From: Deltaproteobacteria bacterium | GTDB lineage: Bacteria; Desulfobacterota; Syntrophia; Syntrophales; UBA2185 | Assembly (NCBI GenBank): GCA_026388495.1 | Contig: JAPLJQ010000328.1 | Location: 1-20,544, forward strand | Length of the DNA stretch: 20,544 nt | Reading direction: 5' to 3' | The notes under the pieces: generated by a model | Told to the model about the DNA's origin: nothing | The model's input: only the letters and a program-made list of their open reading frames with translations | Databases searched by the model: none | Translations under genes and position numbers: made by a program | Shown here: positions 15,473 to 20,544 of the stretch, piece after piece | Position numbering within the stretch: position 1 is the stretch's first letter | Layout of the letters: each line of letters starts with the position of its first letter

Positions 15473-15499
15473 AAATCGGCAAAATCGGAAAAAACTTTA
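15473..15499 (-). promoter_or_regulatory. FliA (sigma-28) flagellar-class promoter
   Basis: On the minus strand TAAAGTTT (15492-15499) and GCCGATTT (15473-15480) are separated by exactly 11 nt. The E. coli FliA consensus is TAAAGTTT-N11-GCCGATAA, so 14 of 16 positions match. It points at the chemoreceptor fragment. A GAGGT ribosome-like site follows at about 15463-15467 but has no start codon at the right distance. Confidence 0.85.
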
Positions 15500-15658
15500 A
15501 TTTTAAGAAGCGAGTATCCACCGTTGCCGATGTATTTCAATGATACACAAGCTTCGACATAATCGAACAAATTTATTTGGATGAATATACGCATGCATTA
15601 TGCCAATCAGAACAGAATAAGGAAAATCTATGAATAGAAAGCTTTGATCATATGAAAA

Positions 15659-15680
15659 GTCATTGCGAGTGGAACGAAGC
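15659..15680. repeat. Half copy of a dispersed intergenic repeat
   Basis: The sequence starting GTCATTGCGAG and continuing to CGAAGC matches one arm of a common GTCATTGCGAG...CTCGCAATGAC inverted repeat. The opposite arm is not recognisable downstream, so this is a fragment. The rest of 15500-15790 shows no gene. Confidence 0.5.
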
Positions 15681-15790
15681 ATTCCCATAACTTGCCGGGA
15701 AATTCCGCTCCGTGATCGGGGGGCGTCACACGTTACAGCGCCTTCCGGCGCCGCGGCAAAAGTATTTCCCGACGGAACCTGTACCATGAA

Positions 15791-15815
15791 AAAAGCCCGG
15801 ATGCACCGGGCTTTT
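15791..15815 (-). terminator. Rho-independent terminator of the CoA-transferase gene
   Basis: A perfect 10-bp stem, AAAAGCCCGG / CCGGGCTTTT with a 5-nt loop, ends in six Ts when read on the minus strand. It lies 23 bp after the CoA-transferase stop codon. Confidence 0.92.
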
Positions 15816-15837
15816 CGATGATTTATGCTGTTATAAT

Positions 15838-17352
15838 TTATTTACCGGACTGGTAGGGGTCCCAGTCATAGCCCCAGATTTCACCGCCTAAGGGTATCTT
15901 GTAATTTCGTCTTTCACCGTAAGACGGATACCGCCTGGCGGCGCCCTCTTTCGGAAGCATGGACACGGGAAACCGCGGAGGCAGGAGGCCGTGTTCCCGG
16001 GCTTCGCGTTCGAGCCATTCCCGGTCATCGGGATGGGCAATCGATATCAGCGCGGACGCCCTCTCGTAACCGCTCAGCCCCCGGAGATTCACCATACCGT
16101 ATTCCGTACAGACATAGTTTGCCAACTGGGCCGGCACATCGACGCTTGACCCCTCCGGCAGGAAGGGAACGATCCTCGACGTCCCGTGTTTGCTTCTTGC
16201 CGTCATGGAGGCAACGCCCCTGCCGCCCTTTGACTGGGCGCAGAAAGCGACAAACTGAAAATATCCCCCCGTACTGGAAATGGGACGTTTCTCGTAGAAA
16301 CCGGAGCACTGCTGACCCAAAAGGTCAACGGCCACGCAGTTGTCTATGGCAATCATATTGTCAATCCGGGTCAGATTGTTGAAATTGTTGGTGTAACCGA
16401 TATCATAAACGGCCAGGTTCTGATTCCGGTGGATCGTATCATAATACCACTGCACATCCACAGGAAAGGCAAACGTCCACACACTCTTTCCCCGATCGAT
16501 GCTCTTGTAGGCATTGGTAACCTGTCCCGACTCTATCAGTTTGATGAGACCATAATTCAGCATCTCCGTGTGAATTCCCAAGTCCTTAAAACCGGCATCC
16601 GCCATGGCGCCGACGCACGCCGAGGGGAGGGATCCAATCCCCAACTGAATGACGTCTCTGTCCTGCATGATCGACATGATGTGTGCGGCGATCGCCTCCT
16701 CTTCCGGCTTCGGCTTCATGCCTTTTTCATTGATCTGGGGCCATTTATATTTTTCACAATCGACCTCAACCCAGTAGTCAATCTCATCGATATGGATGGT
16801 ATTGAACCGCCCCCCCTCCGCCCAGGGATAATCGGAACGGACCTCAAAGACGATCTTTTTCGCTGTCTGTCTGTAGATATTGCAGTTGTTGACGCCGTAA
16901 GACATGTTAAAGAAGCCATGATCATCCGGGGCCGTTGCAGCATTAAACCACCAGTCCAGCCCCCTTTTTTCCTTTACGGCGTTGATGAATCGATAATGAT
17001 GCGCCCACATTCCGTATGACCATCCCCATTGCGCCCAGTCCGTCACATTGTTGTCGTCCCTCGCCTTCCGGTTCCAGGGAAAGAAAAAGAACTCATGAAC
17101 ACAGTGATATTCCTGCACAGGGTCGATCTGCTGCAATTCGGGATGAGGATAAAACATCGCATAAAGCCAGAACTCAATATCCTTTAGTTGGCCCGGGCCG
17201 GGGCCCAATCGTTTAGCCACGGCTTCCGTGCATACCGTCGAGTCCCCGCCGACACTTCCGTGATTAATCCAGTCTCCCGATCTAACCATGTCCGCAATCT
17301 GCCCCGGTGTCCGCTTCTTGTCGCGGATTTTCTGCTGTATGGGCGTTGTCAT
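15838..17352 (-). CDS. Acetyl-CoA hydrolase/transferase family protein
   Basis: This 504-aa protein belongs to the acetyl-CoA hydrolase/transferase family, whose members move CoA between acids (acetate, butyrate, 4-hydroxybutyrate, succinate) through a glutamyl-CoA intermediate. The likely catalytic residue is Glu263 in GIHTEMLNYG. The CoA-binding loop QLGIGSLPSA (236-245), the GGYFQFVAFCAQSKGGRGVA segment and VCTEYGMVNLRGLSGYERA are family signatures. It is longer than the 4-hydroxybutyrate enzymes because of extra aromatic-rich stretches (HEFFFFPWNRK, WAQWGWSYGMWAHHY) in the N-terminal domain. I chose the ATG at 17350-17352 because AAGGAGG (17360-17366) lies 7 nt upstream; an upstream in-frame ATG at 17412 lies in the preceding terminator. 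It probably takes part in anaerobic fatty- or organic-acid metabolism; the acyl substrate cannot be read from sequence. Confidence 0.9.
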   Translation of the reverse strand: MTTPIQQKIRDKKRTPGQIADMVRSGDWINHGSVGGDSTVCTEAVAKRLGPGPGQLKDIEFWLYAMFYPHPELQQIDPVQEYHCVHEFFFFPWNRKARDDNNVTDWAQWGWSYGMWAHHYRFINAVKEKRGLDWWFNAATAPDDHGFFNMSYGVNNCNIYRQTAKKIVFEVRSDYPWAEGGRFNTIHIDEIDYWVEVDCEKYKWPQINEKGMKPKPEEEAIAAHIMSIMQDRDVIQLGIGSLPSACVGAMADAGFKDLGIHTEMLNYGLIKLIESGQVTNAYKSIDRGKSVWTFAFPVDVQWYYDTIHRNQNLAVYDIGYTNNFNNLTRIDNMIAIDNCVAVDLLGQQCSGFYEKRPISSTGGYFQFVAFCAQSKGGRGVASMTARSKHGTSRIVPFLPEGSSVDVPAQLANYVCTEYGMVNLRGLSGYERASALISIAHPDDREWLEREAREHGLLPPRFPVSMLPKEGAARRYPSYGERRNYKIPLGGEIWGYDWDPYQSGK

Positions 17353-17410
17353 AGTCATCCCTCCTTGAATAAAAATCTCATTTTCAAAATCACCGATCTG
17401 CGTCGAACAC

Positions 17411-17441
17411 AAAAAAGAGGTTAGCCTGACTTAAGCTAACC
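17411..17441 (-). terminator. Rho-independent terminator of the bS22-type gene
   Basis: On the minus strand a 7-bp stem GGTTAGC / GCTAACC (arms at 17435-17441 and 17419-17425) is followed by TCTTTTTT (17411-17418). It lies 70 bp after the small ribosomal protein stop and 59 bp before the CoA-transferase start, separating the two transcription units. Confidence 0.87.
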
Positions 17442-17510
17442 CCTTGATATTGAAGATAGATCAAAACTGAAGTGACATCATTCTCCCGATTTTTCCTTAT
17501 CTCAACAGTC

Positions 17511-17600
17511 TTACTTCTTCTTGTGCCGTGAGGCCTTCAAACGTTTACTGTACTTATGCTTGCTGATTTTCTTCCTTCGCTTCTTTACAACACTTCCCAT
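17511..17600 (-). CDS. Small ribosomal protein bS22 type (AURKAIP1/COX24 domain), 29 aa
   Basis: This 29-residue, extremely basic protein begins MGSVVKKRRKKISKHK and ends RLKASRHKKK. It matches the AURKAIP1/COX24 family, whose bacterial members are 30-40 aa and whose mycobacterial version is a structural 30S subunit protein called bS22. GSV(V/I)KKRRKK at the N terminus is the family signature. A GAGGTG ribosome site precedes the ATG by about 5 nt. It has its own strong sigma-70 promoter about 90-115 bp upstream and a terminator downstream, so it is an independently transcribed mini-gene. Ribosome association in this organism is inferred from the family. Confidence 0.88.
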   Translation of the reverse strand: MGSVVKKRRKKISKHKYSKRLKASRHKKK

Positions 17601-17687
17601 CTATCACCTCAACATTCTCAGATATTGCATCCAACTCATTTAAAATATATACATTTTCGCATCGCCGGTTCCCCAGTCGAGCGAGGC

Positions 17688-17716
17688 ATCATATACAATT
17701 GCGATGCACATGTCAA
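17688..17716 (-). promoter_or_regulatory. Sigma-70 promoter of the bS22-type gene
   Basis: On the minus strand a perfect TTGACA (17711-17716) lies 17 nt from TATGAT (17688-17693). The predicted start near 17681 gives an 80-nt leader before the 29-codon gene. Its strength fits a ribosomal protein gene. Confidence 0.85.
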
Positions 17717-17864
17717 CCATGAACATGAACATTTTTCTAAGGCCAAAAGCCGAAAAATGGAGAGTATGATTGATCTTGATACATTGAGGAGACAGTTTTT
17801 TTGTGCGGATAAAAGTGAAGCTCCCCGTCTAACCACCATGCCCGGCACGGGCACAGCGAAGGAT

Positions 17865-17917
17865 GAAAATCACCCCCACCCCTCCCTCCGGAGGGATACA
17901 GGGAGGGGGGCATTTTC
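17865..17917. repeat. Dispersed GC-rich inverted repeat, relative of 12914-12962
   Basis: GAAAAT and CCCCC at the left pair with GGGGGG and ATTTTC at the right, with further pairing of CCTCCCT / AGGGAGG around the centre. The outer ends resemble the repeat at 12914-12962. It lies between the divergent bS22-type and STAS genes; the rest of 17717-18066 shows no gene. Confidence 0.75.
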
Positions 17918-18066
17918 ATATAAACGGCGTAAAAATATGTTTTGAATACAAGGCCAATTGTGGTACGAGTAAACGGCAAATATAAGTCAACCGCACGGGA
18001 CTCCCGCAGAAGTCTACCCTCGAATGTGCTTGCCTGAGAAGGAATTATTTTTGGCGTATCAATATC

Positions 18067-19284
18067 ATGTTTGAATATACAGTAACCAGCGTAAATTCCA
18101 TGAAGAGCATCGCGGTAAAAGGACGTATCGACGCGCTCAGCTCATCAGATATAAAAAAGATATTCGATGATCTCATCCTTGCAGGCGAACGCATTCTTCT
18201 TGTTGACATGACATCCGTTCATTATGTCAGCAGTGCAGGTCTCCGTATATTCATCGGCGCACAAAAAGAACTGAAAAAGGTGGGAGGAGAGATAATCCTC
18301 TTCGGCTTCACGGATCCGGTTTTTGAAGTCTTCAAAATGAGTGGGCTTGATCGTTTCTTCCGCACGGCGACAGACAAAAATCATATCCCCGAACTGCTTT
18401 ATAAAGATACCGGCCGGGCCGAAATCAACACCCGGGAGATCGACGGCATCACCATAGAGTACATCGAAAGGGAAGCAGGCAACGGTTCTCTCTTCACTGT
18501 CGGATCGCAGGATCGCACTGATGATTCGTCCTATACGGAACAGGACGTCGTCTCCGTTCAACCGGCCGAAATGAAATTCGGATGCGGTCTCGCAGCCCTG
18601 GGCGATACATACGACGAATACAAGCATCTGTTCGGCGAATCCATGGTGATCAACAACACATTCTTTTTTTATCCTGCGGTGAAGCGATCCTCCGTTGATT
18701 TCCTGATAAACGCCCATCAAAACCCCGGCATGACTTATAAATTTCTCCATGGTTTCGGATTCAACGGAGATTACCGGTATATCCTCTCGTTTCAGGGTAT
18801 AAACGCAGCAGTGGAACTGCCTTCCCTCATCGGAAGTTTTTTCAATATCTCCCGGGCTAACCTCCTCGGCGTTTCCATCATCGCAGAGAGCAAGGGGCTC
18901 TGGGGCATGCACATCAAGCGCGTTCCCGTTGCCGAGCAAAGACCGGCCAACGGAAAGAGCATTTTCGACAGTGAAAATTTTCCCGACTGGATTGATTTTC
19001 CCGTTGAACCGTCCTGCATGAACAACATTGTCGTCGCAACCGGCATTGCCGTGAGAGAACGTGCCTTTCTGGGCCATGAAAAAGCATCTCTCGTTTCAGA
19101 AGGGAGCCTCTTTCATCTCCACGGAGGCGTTTTCGACAAGGCTCCTTTTGGAAACAACCTGGCCGAGTTTGACAAAGAAGTGACGCGCATATTCAACGAA
19201 CGCCAGATAAATAAAATTCAGCACATCCTCGGTCATTCCAGGTTTTCCAGGGGCATGGCCGCAATCGTGGAGATCGGGGTCTAA
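18067..19284 (+). CDS. STAS-domain protein with unrecognised C-terminal half
   Basis: Residues 1-110 form a STAS domain of the anti-sigma-factor-antagonist type. It contains VKGRIDALSSSDIKK, VDMTSVHYVSSAGLRIF and FKMSGLDRFF. Ser56 in SSAG occupies the position phosphorylated in SpoIIAA-like proteins. Residues about 120-155 look like a linker. Residues about 160-405 form a domain I do not recognise, with FGCGLAALGDTYDEYKHLFG, FLHGFGFNGDYRYILSF, NNIVVATGIAV and LFHLHGGVFDKAPFG. It lacks the acidic metal motifs of PP2C/SpoIIE phosphatases. No good Shine-Dalgarno site precedes the ATG. The stop lies 3 nt before the permease GTG, so translation is probably coupled and the STAS protein may regulate or sense for that transporter. 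Confidence 0.82.
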   Translation: MFEYTVTSVNSMKSIAVKGRIDALSSSDIKKIFDDLILAGERILLVDMTSVHYVSSAGLRIFIGAQKELKKVGGEIILFGFTDPVFEVFKMSGLDRFFRTATDKNHIPELLYKDTGRAEINTREIDGITIEYIEREAGNGSLFTVGSQDRTDDSSYTEQDVVSVQPAEMKFGCGLAALGDTYDEYKHLFGESMVINNTFFFYPAVKRSSVDFLINAHQNPGMTYKFLHGFGFNGDYRYILSFQGINAAVELPSLIGSFFNISRANLLGVSIIAESKGLWGMHIKRVPVAEQRPANGKSIFDSENFPDWIDFPVEPSCMNNIVVATGIAVRERAFLGHEKASLVSEGSLFHLHGGVFDKAPFGNNLAEFDKEVTRIFNERQINKIQHILGHSRFSRGMAAIVEIGV

Positions 19285-19287
19285 CCT

Positions 19288-20544
19288 GTGGAACTCTGGA
19301 TCGGTGCGATAAATCTCGGCCTGCTGTATGCCTTCATGGCAATGGGCGTCTTTATTACCTTCCGCATTCACGACTTCCCCGACATTACCGTTGACGGGAG
19401 CTTCGTAACAGGGGCCGCCGTGACGGCGGTGCTTATTGTCGCCGGAGTAAATCCCGTAACGGCACTCATGCTTTCTTTCCTGACCGGTGCATGCGCCGGC
19501 GCCGTAACGGCGCTGATCCACACCAGATTTAATGTCAACGGCCTGCTTGCCGGAATACTCGTCATGACGGGTCTCTATTCCATCAACCTGCATATTATGG
19601 GGAGATCCAATATTCCCCTTCTCAATCAGCCCGGCCTTGTCGCCTCCCTGAAAGAAGTGAATCCCGGATTGCCCTATGAAATCTGGTTTTGTATCGTCTT
19701 TTGCGCTGTCCTCCTTGTCTTCTGGGCTCTCGTCTCCCTTTTCTTCCGGACCGATTTCGGAATCGCCATGCGGGCAACGGGCAATAATGCGACGATGGCC
19801 GGCGCATCGGGCGTCAACGTCAATATGGTCAAAATCATCGGGATTTCCCTGGCAAACGGATTTGTCGGAATTTCCGGCAGCCTTGTCGCGCAATATCAGG
19901 GTTTCGCCGATATCGGCATGGGCATAGGCTCTATCGTTTTCGGCCTTGCCGCGGTCATCATCGGGGAATCGGTCATCAGGACAAGGTCGATCTACGGCAA
20001 GGCGCTCAGCGTCATTGTCGGCTCCATCCTTTTCCGGTTTATGGTGGCGTTTGCCCTCTATGTGGGTTTAAACCCCATCGACCTGAAACTCATGACGGCC
20101 CTTTTTGTGCTTGCCATCCTCATTGCGCCGAAAATCATCGCCGCCGGAGGCTCCGGAACGAAGGAAGGCGTCACAAAAAGAATCCCCGTGAAAAAACTGG
20201 CCGCCATTCTCATCGCTCTTGCCGCGATCGTGTCCTCCATTGTCTTTGGTTACAAACTATTCAATGCGAAGGGATTCACCGGCGCCAAGAAGGTCAGCAT
20301 CGGCGTTGTTCAGTTGAGCGATCATGGACTTCTCAACATCACCCGTGACAGTTTTGTCGAAGAGATGAAAAAGCTCGGTTACGAAGACGGGAAAAACGCA
20401 AGGATCAACCTTCAGAATGCAAACGGGGACATGGCAACCGTCAATTCCATCCTGGACAAGTTCATCCATGACGGAGTTGATATCGTCCTTCCCATATCCA
20501 CCGGCTGCACGCAGGCGGCGATCAACAAGATAAAGGACCGTCCC
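19288..20544 (+). CDS. ABC permease fused to its substrate-binding protein (partial, runs off window)
   Basis: The frame is open from a GTG at 19288 to the window end (419 codons). Residues about 1-290 match the COG4120-type ABC permease, beginning VELWIGAINLGLLYAFMAMG, then FPDITVDGSFVTGA, FRTDFGIAMRATGNNATMAG and a final helix near ALFVLAILIAPKIIA. A basic stretch (KEGVTKRIPVKK) precedes an extra helix (about 304-324). It is followed by AKKVSIGVVQLSDHGLLNI and FVEEMKKLGYEDGKNARI, the start of a COG2984-type periplasmic binding protein. By the positive-inside rule this helix places the binding domain outside. Known relatives import tryptophan or other small ligands; the substrate here is unknown. 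An ATPase gene is expected downstream. The GTG start is supported by the family N terminus. Confidence 0.9.
   Translation, partial: MELWIGAINLGLLYAFMAMGVFITFRIHDFPDITVDGSFVTGAAVTAVLIVAGVNPVTALMLSFLTGACAGAVTALIHTRFNVNGLLAGILVMTGLYSINLHIMGRSNIPLLNQPGLVASLKEVNPGLPYEIWFCIVFCAVLLVFWALVSLFFRTDFGIAMRATGNNATMAGASGVNVNMVKIIGISLANGFVGISGSLVAQYQGFADIGMGIGSIVFGLAAVIIGESVIRTRSIYGKALSVIVGSILFRFMVAFALYVGLNPIDLKLMTALFVLAILIAPKIIAAGGSGTKEGVTKRIPVKKLAAILIALAAIVSSIVFGYKLFNAKGFTGAKKVSIGVVQLSDHGLLNITRDSFVEEMKKLGYEDGKNARINLQNANGDMATVNSILDKFIHDGVDIVLPISTGCTQAAINKIKDRP

Noticed and set aside
15503..15787. 94-codon open frame on the minus strand
   Set aside because: It covers repeat-fragment sequence, has no recognisable domain, and ends just upstream of the FliA promoter; no support for coding.
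17556..17945. Open frame on the plus strand upstream of the STAS gene
   Set aside because: It overlaps the bS22-type gene, its promoter and the dispersed repeat; composition is not protein-like and no ribosome site was seen.
18145..19077. 310-codon open frame on the minus strand
   Set aside because: Antisense shadow of the STAS-domain gene.
19096..19893. 265-codon open frame on the minus strand
   Set aside because: Antisense to the STAS gene end and the permease, whose plus-strand frame has clear membrane helices and family motifs; the highly charged reverse translation is a shadow.
1..20544. CRISPR arrays, tRNA or rRNA genes, transposases, integrases
   Set aside because: None seen on either strand by reading; no regular spacer-repeat pattern and no transposase or integrase motifs in any frame.

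Overview
The window looks like chromosomal DNA of a strictly anaerobic, motile Gram-negative bacterium, most likely a Desulfobacterota (deltaproteobacterial) lineage such as the Syntrophales. The clues are an anaerobic (class III-type) ribonucleotide reductase, a CoA-transferase of the anaerobic acyl-CoA type, deltaproteobacteria-style chemoreceptors, GmhA for heptose-containing LPS, and short dispersed palindromes between genes. The taxonomic placement is inference; no rRNA or tRNA gene is present.

Layout. Positions 1-9.2 kb are all on the minus strand: surE (cut by the window edge), an exported beta-CASP metallo-beta-lactamase protein, dnaK, grpE, gmhA, an NrdD-family protein and an HD-domain phosphohydrolase. 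gmhA-grpE-dnaK form one tight operon behind a good sigma-70 promoter. From 9.4 to 14.2 kb the plus strand carries an SPFH protein with three zinc ribbons, a full-length chemoreceptor after a 555 bp gene-free stretch, and a protein built of two copies of a zinc-ribbon module. From 14.2 to 17.6 kb the minus strand carries a small unknown protein, a chemoreceptor fragment behind an almost perfect FliA (sigma-28) promoter, an acyl-CoA hydrolase/transferase, and a 29-codon ribosomal protein of the bS22 type with its own promoter and terminator. From 18 kb to the end the plus strand carries a STAS protein with an unrecognised C-terminal half, coupled to an ABC permease fused to its substrate-binding protein, which runs off the window.

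Most notable points. (1) The NrdD-family protein has Gln (residue 662) where class III reductases have the radical glycine, and has no cysteine before residue 342. (2) A strong FliA promoter and a Shine-Dalgarno sequence lie directly upstream of a chemoreceptor that has lost its whole sensor half, suggesting an internal deletion. (3) The 409-aa zinc-ribbon protein is an exact-spacing tandem duplication (190-residue offset), and its ribosome binding site lies inside a dispersed-repeat hairpin. (4) A STAS regulator is coupled to a permease-binding-protein fusion. (5) A beta-CASP nuclease-like protein carries an apparent export signal. No CRISPR array, transposase, integrase, tRNA or rRNA was found.
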